Assembly: GCF_003254395.2 (NCBI RefSeq)
Contig: NC_037648.1
Location: 5,277,635 to 5,341,634 of the forward strand
Origin: Apis mellifera
Lineage: Eukaryota > Arthropoda > Insecta > Hymenoptera > Apidae
DNA length: 64,000 nt
Reading direction: 5' to 3'
Shown: in pieces, positions 14,181-25,935 of the stretch
How the letters are laid out: every line of letters starts with the position of its first letter
Position numbering within the stretch: position 1 is the stretch's first letter
Notes under the pieces: generated by a model
Told to the model about the DNA's origin: nothing
Databases searched by the model: none
The model's input: the letters and a program-made list of their open reading frames with translations, nothing else
Made by a program: the position numbers and the translations under genes

Positions 14181-16900
14181 AAAATGAACACATCCGTTTT
14201 GTGGAGAACTTGCAAAAACTTGAAATGATGAACATTTGTCTCAAATTTATTTATGTAAATTTTTTCATGTTCGTTATTTGATACTACTTCGAACAAAGTA
14301 ATACTTTTTTAAACAAAATTTTGCCGTGATTTATTTATTTTAATGTAATGTATTTTTTCCAAGATTGTCATACTAAGTTATACTTTTAACGAACACGAAA
14401 AAAATGATCGAAAAAGTCACTTTAAAAGTCGCAAAAATTTTTTCTTCATAGTTTTGTTTTCTCTCAAGCAAATATTAAGACACGAATTTATTTGAGAGTA
14501 AAAATCTCGAGAGAGATTCGCAAGAATATTGCTCTCAAATGAACTCATGAAGAAGTTTTATCAAGAAAACCATTCTAATCTGTAGAACCGAATTCAAAAT
14601 ACGTTTCTTTTTCTTTTGTTTTTTTCTTAGTTTTAATATGAACAACCACGCAATCTCGCGATTATCAGACTAGACCGCACAGTCGACCGAGATTTTCTTC
14701 GGTCCAACACGCTTAATATTATTCTCGCTTCGTTTTTACACATGCATACATATACACACTCACACATACATAACGGTACGTGTAATTCCCGTCATCTCCA
14801 TATATGTACAGAATTATTTACAATGGTATACAGATTAGAGCGTGGATCGATTGCTCGTTCGGCCACGCGGTAGAGGAGATAAACATTGATTGCACCTCGC
14901 CGGTGATAATAATGATCATCGATTCACGATCGATCGAAGAAGCATAGCGATCGAGCAGTTTGTATTATTAGAAAAAGCATCTTGTCTAACGAATACAATA
15001 TTTCGTGATGGTTACATAGTATATACCCTGAAGATAAACGAAGGCAGCGCGATAGTTAAATGTTTTTCATAGTTTTAGTTATAGTTATTTATGTTTTAAT
15101 TTTCTTCCTAGATGTCACTTCATTATTCCCTCATTTGTTATTGTATATTTTTACAAATCGTTGATCGTTTTATCAAAAATTTCATCATTAATTTTTATAA
15201 CAATATTTTTATTTTTTTAATTGTTATGTTCTTTGATTATTTTCTTATTAATGGATAAACATAATAATGCTTTTCCTATCAAATATTCATCATCAACGAA
15301 TTTATGATTTCCTATGAGCATTTCTCAAGCAATAAAACATAATACAAATAATTTATTTATTATAAAGAGAATTATCACTAGAAAATATTCAATTCTTTAA
15401 TTTTTTATTTTCCTCCATTTTACATGACGTTCTGTTTCCGAATCTTTTTCAATTACGATCGATCTTTCTATAATAACAAAAGAAGACTATTTTTATATCG
15501 AATTGTCTCATGACCATAAATGATTGCTTTCGTAAATTCTTCTCTCAATTTCTTCTACTTTTGTATCTAAATATCTTTGATTTGACTTGAGTTTCTGACA
15601 TCATGAAGGATTCCTGGAATACACATCTTTTGCTTCTATCTCCATTGTTTTTCGCCTGTCATTCGTTCAAAAAATGAAATTGAAAAGGACACAGGAGGTT
15701 CTTGGCTTATTTAGGATTCTTTGGTTTTTTCGCATCGTAAAAGAGTCGATAAGCGAGAAAATAAACTGAAAACAAGAATCGCGTTTCTTATGCTTCCAAT
15801 CCACTTCCCCTTTTAAATGGACAGATTTTTAATCTCGTTCTTGTTTCTTTTTCTTTTTCCGCTCTTTTTCATTTCTTTATATTATTCAACGGAATGCGCG
15901 TTTTGTGGTTATCGTACTTAAATGACATGTGAGTTCCGAAAATGGAACAGAGGTATTTCGAATCTTTGGTTTTTTATAAAGAAAATAAAAAATAATAGCG
16001 CTCCAGGGGAAGGGAACGATTGATTAATATTTTACTTTTGTCTTCTTTTTTAATTGATTTGCTTGTTTTCATTTTGAAATTTTTTTTAGAAAATACGTAA
16101 AAATTATACATAGAATTAATGAATAATTTTAATTAATTTTAATTAATTTCTCTTTATTGTGTTTCTTAAACATTTTTTAATTCTTTGGAATTAATTTTAT
16201 ATGTTACGAAGGATTGTCTGCTCTTTTTCTTCGCTTCTTCTTTTTTTCTTCTCTCATAGTAATTACAATTATTATATTCAACAAATTTATTTTTCTATGA
16301 CTGAAAAAGTATTACGTGTCACGATTCTTGGAACATTTGTCTTTCTTTTGTTTTTTCAGTTTGTACTGATAATTAATGTGATCAAAGTAGCTAAAATATT
16401 AATTCCTCGACTTTCTTTGAATTTTAATATTAGTTTTAAAAATTTTACATGTACGCCAACAATTAGAAAATTATTTTCTCTTTGTTTCTGTATTATTTCT
16501 TACGAAAAACTTTTTCTTTTTAATCTTTGTTGCGTTCTCCATACATTCACTTTATTATATAGTTTATTTGAAAAATCTCTTGACATCACATCTCACGTTA
16601 CTAACATATTCTTTTTCATTTAACATAACATTCACTTATCCATTTCCTAAACTCTTCTCAAATCTTCTCAAGTATAATAATTGTTCTCTTTCACGTTTCA
16701 GATTCACAAAAACAAACTTTTCCATTGTTTATTTTTAGTACACTTCAATTCATAAATTATTTCAATTCATCTTACACAACACGACAAAAATGTTTTTTCA
16801 TCATCTCTTTTCACTTTACGCTACAATCACCATGGAATCGAGATTTTTTTTTTTTCATTCTTCTTTTTCTTCTTTTCAAAACCTCTTTAATAATTTAAAA

Positions 16901-16932
16901 TTTATTCCTATGAATATTTGCCAATATTTATT
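16901..16932 (-). terminator. candidate polyadenylation signals of the rhomboid transcript
   Basis: Two AATAAA hexamers on the minus strand (TTTATT on plus at 16927-16932 and 16901-16906) lie about 150-180 nt past the stop codon, a plausible spacing for a short 3' UTR. AATAAA is frequent by chance in DNA this AT-rich, so cleavage here is a guess, and longer 3' UTRs reaching towards 12-14 kb are equally possible. Confidence 0.3.
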
Positions 16933-17026
16933 TCAATTATTTCTTCAATTACTCGTCTTCCGTTTAGTCCTCTGTGAGTATTTTTTTTTTTTTCTTTAAT
17001 TTCTTCTGTATTAAAATTCGATATTA

Positions 17027-17074
17027 GTCAGCTTCGCGTTACGAATTTCGCGGTTGTCCATACGCGAAGCTGAC
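17027..17074. other. 13-bp perfect inverted repeat (hairpin) just downstream of the rhomboid stop
   Basis: GTCAGCTTCGCGT at 17027-17039 and its exact reverse complement ACGCGAAGCTGAC at 17062-17074 flank a 22-nt spacer. It begins 6 nt after the rhomboid stop codon on the minus strand, so the transcript would carry a GC-rich 13-bp stem at the start of its 3' UTR. The arms are unusually GC-rich for this window. Confidence 0.8.
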
Positions 17075-17080
17075 CTCGCG

Positions 17081-17322
17081 TCATGGATAGTCTGGATGCA
17101 TGAGATTGTACATAATTGCAAAAATTGTGCAGGCTGCATAGACACCAAGCGCCACCCACCAGAGAAGTTGCTCGTGGAGACGTTGTTCGAAGTTCTTTAA
17201 TACCAGCAAGCCGATCGTGAGACCTGCTAATGCACCAGTCAGATGTGCCACATAAGAAACAGGGGGACCCATTTGCTCAGCCGCATATCTATCATAAATC
17301 GCGAATCCCACGTCAGCACTTG
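17081..17322 (-). CDS. rho: rhomboid protease, terminal coding exon with the catalytic histidine and stop codon
   Basis: 242-nt last coding exon. The acceptor TTTTCAG ends at 17323; two bases complete an Ala codon, then 79 codons run to TGA at 17083-17081. The peptide reads SADVGFAIYDRYAAEQMGPP, then VSYVAHLTGALAGLTIGLLV, then LKNFEQRLHEQLLWWVALGV and ends in NLMHPDYP. The His in YVAHLTGALAG is the second member of the Ser-His dyad, and the following GALAG/GLTIG helix packs against the serine helix. Both catalytic residues are present across exons, so the gene looks functional. The C-terminal tail after the last helix is short (about 8 residues). Reading should run in from the acceptor; the GTG near 17311 is internal, not a start. 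Confidence 0.95.
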
Positions 17323-18247
17323 CTGAAAACAGAAATCATTTCTTTATTAAATTTGTTTATTAAATGTTATGATATATGATATATTTTTAAGTTATTCTTA
17401 AATTATTATTGATGTATATCATTATTTATCATTAACATTTATAATATATTATCTATAATAATATTACTAATTATGTGATGCGAGAAACAATAACATATAT
17501 ATGTAATAAATTGCATAATAAACAAATTAATTTATTTCAATTTTCAATAATTTTTTTTCTTAACACATTTTTAAGATTTTTATTTACATTTTTATGCAAT
17601 AAGATTGTTAGAGATAAGAAATGTTATATTTTAATAAATTTCTGCGTAAAGAAATGATTCGACTAATGATATTAGAATTTTTGAATTTTAGATTCAACAT
17701 GTTAAGGGTTTATGAAGCGGTCGGAAAACCTGGCCTATGTTTTCAATAGTTCGAGTATCATTACGAAAATAATGAAAATTATTTATGAAAGTATATGGTT
17801 TCCTAACGTTTTCCAAATCTCTAATTTAAACAAAGACATCACACCAATGGCTATTTCACGAGTCACATTTGTATGCCATGCGATGGACCATGTGGGAGTA
17901 AGCGCGAAGCGATCGCTGCGACCATGCGAGGGCCCATTCTTCGAAATTGTTTTCCAACGCGACCATCGATCCCTCTCTGTGTATTTTTCCCAAAAAGCAA
18001 GAATTAAAGGAAAAACCCAGGACTGCGATAGTCTTATAATAGAATTGATATAAAAATATAAATGAGAACAGATAGAATTCGATGACAATATAGTGCATCA
18101 AGATATAGTTAGAATCATTACAGTTAGTCGCAAAGAATCAAAGTATCACTATTCATTCACTCAGAGCTCATAATCTAAGGAATATACAGTCCTATGATAG
18201 TAAGTGATCCCTCGAGCAGTAACATCAGCTTAGGCATCCCATTTGTA

Positions 18248-19176
18248 TTGGGTTGGCAACTAAGTAATTACGGATTTCAGTTGAAGTTGATGATGACCTA
18301 ATCAAAGCAATAATCGATTCGTCACAGTACAACTCGTGAGATTGCAGAGAAGCTTCATGTATCACGTACATGCATTGAAAACCACTTAAAACAACTTGCC
18401 TATATTCAAAAACTCGATACATGGATTCCTCACGAAGTGAAAGAAAAGCATTTAACGCAACGCATTAACAGCTGCGATTTGCTAAAGAAACGTAATGAAA
18501 ATGATCCATTTTTAAAAGACTGATAATTGGCGATGAAAAATGGGTTGTTAACAACAATATCAAGCGGAAAAGATCGTGGAGCAGGCCACGTGAACCAGCT
18601 CAAACAACATCAAAAGCTGGTATTCATCAAAAGAAGGTTTTGTTATCAGTTTGGTGGGATTACAAAAGAATTGTCTATTTTGAACTCTTACCATCCAACC
18701 GAACGATCAATTCTGTGTACATTGAACAACTAACGAAATTAAACAATGCAGTTGAAGAAAAGCGGCCTGAATTGACAAATCGAAAAGATGTTGTATTCCA
18801 TCATGACAATGCAAGGCCACACACATCTTTGGTCACTCGGCAAAAATTATTGAAGCTTGGTTGGGATGTTTTGCCACATCCACCATATAGTCCTGACCTT
18901 ACACCATCTGATTACTTTTTGTTTCGATCTTTACAAAATTCCTTGAATGGTAAAAATTTCAATAATGATGATGATATCAAATCGTACCTGATTCAGTTTT
19001 TTGCTAATAAAAACCAGAAGTTTTTATGAACGTGGGATTATGATGTTGCCTGAAAGATGGCAAAAGGTCATTGATCAAAATGGGGAACACATTACAGAAT
19101 AAAGTTATTTAGTTCCATGAAAAAATTGTCTTTGATTTTCTAAAAAAAATCCGCAATTACTTAGTTGCCATCCCAA
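18248..19176 (+). mobile_element. mariner transposon copy 2, internally deleted, nested inside a solo LTR
   Basis: 929-bp element with TA on both sides (18246-18247, 19177-19178). The ends match copy 1 apart from one substitution in each (ATTACGG on the left, TTGGGATGG on the right when reversed). About 346 bp present in copy 1 (4810-5155) are missing: the left repeat is joined directly to transposase codon 67 at about 18279. The element sits within the first rhomboid intron from the 3' end and interrupts an older LTR; removing it and one TA restores the LTR sequence seen in the second LTR copy. Confidence 0.94.
18280..19102 (+). pseudogene. mariner transposase pseudogene (copy 2), N-terminus deleted
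   Basis: Lacks the start codon and residues 1-66, hence the first DNA-binding helix-turn-helix. Further damage includes a 5-bp deletion at about 18319 (GATTCGTCAC where others have GATTCGGATCGTCAC), a 1-bp deletion at about 18518, and a 1-bp insertion near 19025 that truncates after NQKF. The middle part from 18640 reads through the second and third catalytic Asp (HHDNARPH, TPSDYF). It retains the ELLPSNRTINSV segment that is broken in the other copies. Confidence 0.9.
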
Positions 19177-21215
19177 TACAATATTCGAAGTCAACAATTT
19201 CGACTTTACAACGATATGCATAGAAGGTGAGAATTGCTAATCATTAATATTTCGACATATATAACATATATAATTTCTTCAGAGTTTTAATATTACGAAT
19301 CAATATCAATTATATGCTATATATCCCAGATTATTAACAATTTTGAATATTAAAGAAAGGCATTGCTAATATACAAGAAACTTTAATATATGTATAATTA
19401 AATTATAATTAAATTAAATTAATAAATATTAGTATATAATATTATAATTATATAATAAATTATACATTAATTTGTTTTATAATATATTAGATAAATAAAA
19501 ATTTTGTTCATTCTTGTAATGTTGTTTTTTTAATAGTTATAATTAAATGAAAACTATAGATATTGTACTTCAATAATATACAAAAAATATTTCTATGATA
19601 TAACTTATATTTATACAAAAAATTGCAATAGAAAAATATAAATACATATTGTCCCATTAATAAATGTCCCACAATAATAGGCTTCAAATAACATTATTTA
19701 GGCAAAAAAAGAATGAAATTATATATATACTTAAAATTAATGAATTATGTACGATCAAATATTTATAATTTTTATAATTATCAAAAATCATTTATTTGCA
19801 AAATATATTAATTAATTAAAAAAATTGATAGAAAAATGTATAAAATTAAATTAAGTGATCAATCGATAATTAAATTAAATTAAAATTAAAAATTAAAAAT
19901 AATTTTATTACATAAAATTAATAGAATATTTATATATCTATCTATATTAAATATATTAAATATTAATATGATTTAGAAATTTATTATCAGTTTTATAATT
20001 ATATAATTATTGTTTTTATAAGATCGAAAATAAAAAATAAAATATATAATTTTACATTAATGATTGCAAATACATTAACATGCTTTTTTAAAATGAAGAA
20101 ATATTTTTAAAATAATAAGACCATAATTAATTATAAATTGAAAATATTTAGGGATATGAAATTCTATATATGATAACTTTTCTGTCATCATATCTTTTTT
20201 TCATGATATAAATAATTAATAATTATTTACTTACTGCTTAACAATTTATTTACTTTATTTTAACATGATAGAGAAAAAAAAGATTATATTGCATTTGTTG
20301 TTTTTTTTTAAATTCTATTTTATTGCAACAATATGTGGAAAAGATAAAGCAATATAAAAGTATCCATACAATTGAATTAAAATAAACTTGAATGAAAAGC
20401 ATATTTTATATATTTTTTAATCAAAATAATATAATAGAATATTTATAGTTTAATAAGTAAATTTTTATATATGTAAAATAATAATATATATATTGTTGAA
20501 TAAAAATTGGATTAAATTAAATATAAAATTATATAAAAATTATAATATATTATAATATAATTATAACGTAATTTTAAAATATTTAATTTAACATAGATTT
20601 TAAATCTTAAAAAATTATCTTATAAGTTTTTAATATAATGATTAGTGAATAATTAATGATCACTTAAATTATGAACAAAATGAAACGAAATAAAAAATAA
20701 AAATAAAAATTGTCATAAAAATATATTTTAAAATGATATATAAAATATATTTTAAAGAAAAATATATAAATTATATAATTTTTTAATGTGAGGATATAAA
20801 TGTATATTAATTTAATTATAAAATCTTTAATCTTTAAACCTTTAAAAATATTATATGCATAATTGTTTTTAATTTTTTAATGAAAAGTTTAATCCTTTGC
20901 TCATCGAAAATTTTGATCAGTATCTTTACCACATTTTTGCAATAAAATCAAATTTTATATTTAAAAAAAAAAGATTATAAAAATTTGTGGTATACTTTTT
21001 ATTTATGGTTTATGTATTATGATATATTATATTACTATATATTTTTATTCTATAATTATTAATGAAAATAAAAGTAAATTAACAATTTTTATGATTAATC
21101 TCACCGTAGCGATAATACAAAGGATTAAAATCCTAACATCTGAATTTCATAAGTATAAAATGCTCTCTTAAAAAAGAAATAATTTAAAAAATTTATCTAA
21201 TTTTCTAAATCTTAC

Positions 21216-21371
21216 CGATTACGAAGATGCCTATTAATCGAACAATGCCGAATTCCATGTTATTATAATTGAGAAGAACGTTTGCTAGATGAGCTGCAAG
21301 AAGAGCATAAACACCTCCACTGGCGCCGACAAGATACACATCCGTGTCAAACACTGAAGTACCCAAGGAAC
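21216..21371 (-). CDS. rho: rhomboid protease, internal exon carrying the catalytic serine
   Basis: 156-nt exon between an ATTCAG acceptor and a GTAAG donor. The first two bases complete the Gly codon opened in the previous exon; 51 full codons follow and one base is left for the next exon. The peptide contains SLGTSVFDTDVYLVGASGG followed by VYALLAAHLANVLLNY. GASGG is the catalytic serine motif of rhomboids (GxSGx), here with the Ser at the expected start of a transmembrane helix. The run around VYALLAAHLAN is nearly invariant in insect rhomboid-1-type proteins. The rest, MEFGIVRLIGIFVI, is the loop and the start of the next membrane helix. No frameshift or stop is present. Confidence 0.94.
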
Positions 21372-22757
21372 CTGAATATAATAAAAAAAAATTTTGTAAT
21401 CCTGTACTTCTAATTCATAATAAGAATATAAATTATGATATAATATTATTTACAATACTAGAATGTTACGAACAAGTAAGTTAAGAACAACAATATTGAA
21501 TTATATACATTCTTACAATTATTATTAAAGATAACAATATTATAAATTGAAAATTTTTATTCCATTTCTCACAACTTTTTATTATTATTCTTTTTTAAAT
21601 TTCGTTTTTTATATATTAATATAATATTTTAATTATTTTTCATTATTATCATCATCCTAAAATTAAATTTTCTTTTTTTGAATAGATTAATAATATGATT
21701 TATTGGAATAATATTGATTGTTAAGATCAAAATATTTTGATGTTAAAAAATAATATTTTCTTATTTTATAATATTTTTAAGAGTTTTAGACAAGAATGTG
21801 AAACATTTTAATTAAATTTCTCTTAAATGTTATTCTGCGTAGCAATGAAGAATCATTTTGTAGAAAATGAAATTTTTTTGCCAAATCAAAATCTCCAAAA
21901 ATTTTTAGGACAATTCTAAGGAACATAAAGAATGTGATAATTATATAAAATTTTAATTAAATGTAAAAAATAATTCTTTTTAGAATTATTAGGAAACTTT
22001 TAAAGAAGCGTAATTGAAATGTTATGTTTATTCAAGAATTATGTTTATTCAAGAATTGGCGCAATTTTCGATCATATACGAACTTTTATGTAATTCAAAT
22101 ACATTATGTAATTCAAATATCAATGTATTATTCAAAAGTTATTTGTATCATAAAATATTCTTTATTTTTTTAATTTTCTTCAATATAAATGCAAGAAAAA
22201 TGCTGAGTTTATGAAGAAACACTTTCTTCGTATTTTTCTACGCACGAAACAAGTTTGTGTACGTGCTATTTCACAAATGCAATAAGCAATATAATGTAAT
22301 AAAAAATATATCATTCACATATGAAGTAATATTCGTGTAGAAAATTAAAGTAAAAGTAGAAAATATAGTGAAAAATTATTATAGACTGTGAAATTTTAAA
22401 TATTATTATCAGAAAATTCACGAATTTAGAATGAATATAGTGGTAACTCATGATAGTGAATATATTTCAAAATAACAATACTACAATAACAAATAACAGT
22501 AATATGATTGTATATTCTTTTGTCAAAATTATTCAAACAGAAAAATTTTCGAAATCAGAAAAAAAAAGAAAAAGGAAAAAAATTTATAAAGATTATGCAA
22601 ATATTAATAAATATAATCTTAATAATGATTTGAAAATAAATATATAGATAATACAAAATAATGATTTGAAAATAAATATATAGATAATACAAAATAATAA
22701 TAAATTTTAAAAATTTTATAAGTTTATAATATAAAAATTTTATAATATAATATAATA
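21372..22757 (-). other. start of the 28.7-kb rhomboid intron (acceptor side), AT-rich
   Basis: Ends the intron spanning 50104-21372. No gene or repeat of note except the 36-bp perfect tandem duplication at 22621-22692. Frames at 22014-22214 and 22450-22647 are low-complexity. Confidence 0.6.
22621..22692. repeat. perfect tandem duplication, 36-bp unit, two copies
   Basis: The unit starting AATAATGATTTGAAAATAAA at 22621 is repeated without mismatch from 22657. Identity suggests a recent duplication. Confidence 0.93.
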
Positions 22758-23680
22758 TTGGGTTGGCAACTAAGTAATTGCGGATTTGTTTTAGAAAATC
22801 AAAGACAATTTTTTCATGGAACTAAATAACTTTATTCTGTAATATGTTGCCCATTTTGATCAATGACCTTTTGCCATCTTTCAGGCAGCATCATAATCCC
22901 ACGTTCATAAAACTTCTGGTTTTTATTAGCAAAAAATTGAATCAGATACGATTTGATATCATCATCATTATTGAAATTTTTACCATTCAAGGAGTTTTGT
23001 AAAGATCGAAACAAAAAGTAATCAGATGGTGCAAAGTCAGGATTATATGGTGGATGTGGCAAAACATTCCAACCAAGCTCCAATAATTTTTGCCGAGTGA
23101 CCAAAGATGTGTGTGGCCTTGCATTGTCATGATGGAATACAACACGATTTGTCAATTCGGGCCGCTTTTCTTCAACTGCATTGTTTAATTTCGTTAGTTG
23201 TTCAATGTAGAATTGATCGTTCGGTTGGGTGGTAAGAGTTCAAAATAGACAATTCCTTTGTAATCCCACCAAACTGATAACAAAACCTTCTTTTGATGAA
23301 AAACCAGTTTTTGATGTTGTTTGATCTGGTTCGCGTGGCCTGCTCCACGATCTTTTCCGCTTGATATTGTTGTTAACAACCCATTTTTCATCACCAGTTA
23401 TCAGTCGTTTTAAAAATGGATCATTTTCATTACGTTTCTTTAGCAAATCGCAACTGTTAATGCGTTACGTTAAATGCTTTTCTTTCAGTTCGTGAGGAAT
23501 CCATGTATCGAGTTTTTGAACATAGGCAAATTGTTTTAAGTGGTTTTCAATGCATGTACGTGATACATGAAGCTTCTCTGCAATCTCACGAGTTGTACTG
23601 TGACGATCTGAATCGATTATTGCTTTGATTAGGTCGTCATCAACTTCAACTGATCCGCAATTACTTAGTTGCCAACCCAA
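22758..23680 (-). mobile_element. mariner transposon copy 3, internally deleted, in the large rhomboid intron
   Basis: 923-bp element on the minus strand, flanked by TA (22756-22757, 23681-23682), with both terminal repeats recognisable. It has the same fusion of terminal repeat to transposase codon 67 as copies 2 and 4 (junction near 23650), with a couple of extra bases lost from the GGATTT run. It shares CACGTACATG and GGATTCCTC variants with copy 2 but a 7-bp deletion with copy 1, so its history looks mosaic. Confidence 0.94.
22832..23651 (-). pseudogene. mariner transposase pseudogene (copy 3)
   Basis: N-terminal 66 codons missing. A Gln codon is TAA in the KEKHLTQRIN region (23465-23467), so reading ends there; the frame continues to the first catalytic Asp (TGDEKW). 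A 7-bp deletion after RTINS (about 23212), identical to that of copy 1, shifts the frame. A 6-bp in-frame deletion removes two residues of NRKGVV. The last part (from 23155 downwards) reads HHDNARPH and APSDYF through to the normal ending QHITE. Confidence 0.9.
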
Positions 23681-24249
23681 TATTATATTTTATAATATAA
23701 AAGTTTATAATATAAAAATAAAAATAATGGTTTTTAGAAATAAGTTTGCAAATATTTAGTAGAAAATAAAAAGACATTGAAAATGAATGAGTTTTTAATC
23801 AATCTATACTTATAAATATATATTATTCTGAAAAAATCAGTAGTACAACATTAAAATATTCTTCTAAAATCTTAATTTTTTCGATAGTGCGATCTTATAT
23901 GTTTAATCAGTTTTAAATATATCCATTTTATAAATTCAGCTTTCTTTAAAAAATAAATAGTTATATATGAAATTTTAAGTAAATATAAATTTAGAATCAA
24001 TATTAAAATAAATAAAATTAAAGAAAATATTATTTATGAAATAAAATTCGAGAAAACTTATAATTAAAAATAGATTGTTTTTAATGTCAAATTACTTTAA
24101 ATTAAATTGTTAATTAAATTAAATTAAATTTAAATAAATTAATTTAAAAACTTTTATATATTTTTAAAAATTCTTTTTTTATGATTTACAATATGAAAAT
24201 GAGAAAAATTTTTATATTATCCTCAGATACTGACATTTTTTAATAATCT

Positions 24250-25150
24250 TATTTTAATTCAATAATAATAAGTAATAATCGAAATAATTTTATTCAAAGA
24301 AATTAATGTAAATAATGAATAAAAAAAATCTAATATGTAATAATAATGTGAAAAAGAAAAATGCAATGCTTATATAATTTTTTTAGTCGATATAAGATAA
24401 TGGTATTAATATTATATTATAATTATAGTATAATTATATTATATTATAATATTTATATTATATTATAATTACTAATTATATTATAATTATATTATAAAAT
24501 ATAAATATTAAATTTCAAATTTTTTGTTTAGTTATTCTCATATCGGAATAAAAAACATTGAATTCAAATGAAAGAGATAAAGATTTTTCAACTAAAGCTT
24601 CAATTGATCTGTGAATTTCAAATTAATTCATTAATGATTTTCTTGTATATGTGAAGATAAGCAAATTTATGTGTAAAAAACACATTCAATCTTTTTAATT
24701 TGAAATCTTATAGGAATGTGTTTTGATTTGCTCCAATGAATTTCGATAAATAGACATCGAGTGTTATACAATAATTTAGCTATGAATTTAAATAATATAT
24801 TTGTACCATAAAATGATATATTTATGGATTTAAAATTTATTCGAGATAAGTTTTTGTTAAATAAAAAATTACATAATACATATATTATATTGTATTAAAT
24901 TGAAATTCATTTGAAATAATCAATTATATATAAAAAAATAAATCAGTACATTTATTTTCATTGAGGAGCTTTGCTATAAGTGACATTGCAATATGGTACT
25001 GCCGTGTATTCGGGTGAATATTCTCGCTTTATCTAAAACTTAAAATATTTATAACTATAATTAAATATAATACTTTATCGAATATATGTGTATATATTTA
25101 ACATGTCAACTTTTTTCATCAGTTTTGATGTTTAGAATCCACCCTCCAAA
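24250..25150. repeat. dispersed repeat, locus A (module 1 direct, module 2 inverted)
   Basis: Module 1 (about 24255-24900) aligns in the same orientation with about 46590-47210, sharing for example AAAAAGAAAAATGCAATGCT and TGTTTTGATTTGCTCC. Module 2 (about 24930-25150) aligns as reverse complement with 45360-45620: CTTTGGAGGGT...TTCTA.ACATCAAA and GCTCCTCAATGAAAATAAAT on the minus strand. There is no coding potential. Boundaries are by eye. Family unknown. Confidence 0.7.
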
Positions 25151-25734
25151 GATATCATATTTTTATGAATATATATATATGAATATATATTATAAATATA
25201 ATATCTATAAATATTATATTAACATTATATAATGAGTTATTTTAAATGATTGCCCTTATTGACTTATTTTGTATAAAATTATAAAATATTTTGTAATAGA
25301 ATTAATTGAATTTAATCGTTTTATAGATTATTTATATTTCGATATTATTTACATGTAACTTTTATTAGTTATTAATAATAATCTAATGATAATTTAAACA
25401 TTTTCGATAAAACTAGTTTTAAATTTTAATGTATTATTGTCATTTTATGTCTTCTTTACAAGAACAGAGCAATAAATGATTCTATTATTAAAGATAAAAA
25501 AATTTTTACTATCAAAAAAAAAATTCGATTCTGAAAAATTTTACAATAAGCATCTTTCTATTTATATTCTCGCCATAATAATTTCATAAAATTAAGTTAT
25601 CTTTTCTATAAATTTACATATATCATCATAACATTCGTAATAATCTATTTTATTATATTATGAAATAACTTTCAAATCCAATTATAAAATTATTTACTAC
25701 ATTATTAATTTAAGCAGCATTATTCATGTTTCAG

Positions 25735-25935
25735 TCAAGACTATATTACATATAGCGGTAATTAACGAGTGTATCGTTTTGGAAGTTCCATAGGGTAATG
25801 CTACTCACCATCATAAACCTTGTAAACTATCTAAGCATAGAGTTTCCCTCAGTTAGAAATCGGATATGTGTTTCTGCAGCAAGGAAACGTAGTTTGAAAT
25901 CAAATTGGTTACCATCCATATTTAACTAAATTAGT
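25735..25935. other. GC-elevated island in the rhomboid intron
   Basis: Contains ATCGTTTTGGAAGTTCCATA and TTTCCCTCAGTTAGAAATCG, more complex than its surroundings. A donor-like GTGAGT is present on the minus strand near 25806-25811 (GATGGTGAGTAG), but no open exon fits it. Function unknown. Confidence 0.3.

Larger units (their letters stand above)
12191..17026. other. 3' flank of the rhomboid gene: higher-complexity region, possible long 3' UTR or regulatory DNA
   Basis: Clearly more mixed in composition than the rest of the window, especially 12195-12520, 13570-13740, 14460-15075 and 15400-16030, with CpG-containing words (TCGCGA, GATCGATCG). Small stems occur, for example GCGTGG (14840-14845) with CCACGC (14863-14868). 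No exon with known homology was found. The longest frame on plus (16201-16623, 140 codons) is Phe/Leu-rich and likely chance. The region lies directly downstream of the rhomboid stop on its coding strand. Confidence 0.4.
17700..19210 (+). mobile_element. solo LTR, copy A, interrupted by mariner copy 2
   Basis: The sequence starts TGTTAAGG at 17700 and aligns along its length with 32848-33463. It is split by mariner copy 2 (18248-19176) and resumes with CAATATTCGAAGTC. Without the mariner it is about 580 bp. The right end is uncertain (19208-19213): it lacks the clear TAACA end of copy B. CAACA precedes the left end and CAACG follows at 19209-19213, a possible decayed target duplication. There is no internal retrotransposon coding region beside it, hence solo LTR. 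It carries several CpG-rich blocks (17905-17985). Orientation is defined only by TG...CA. Confidence 0.75.
17323..21215 (-). other. rhomboid intron (3,893 bp) holding LTR copy A and mariner copy 2
   Basis: Donor GTAAG at 21215-21211, acceptor TTTTCAG ending at 17323. Apart from the nested LTR and mariner (17700-19210) it is AT-rich sequence without recognised features; 19215-21110 is especially poor in G and C. Confidence 0.9.

Noticed and set aside
14840..14868. GCGTGG/CCACGC stem that might be a tRNA or miRNA
   Set aside because: Six base pairs with a 17-nt unpaired loop; no tRNA arms and too short for a miRNA precursor.
16201..16623. 140-codon plus-strand frame with hydrophobic segments
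   Set aside because: It lies in a pyrimidine-rich stretch antisense to the rhomboid 3' flank; composition is explained by T-richness and no domain is visible.
17712..18101. Overlapping frames on both strands at 17.7-18.1 kb
   Set aside because: They fall inside solo LTR copy A and differ from the equivalent frames in copy B; chance frames in a GC-richer repeat.
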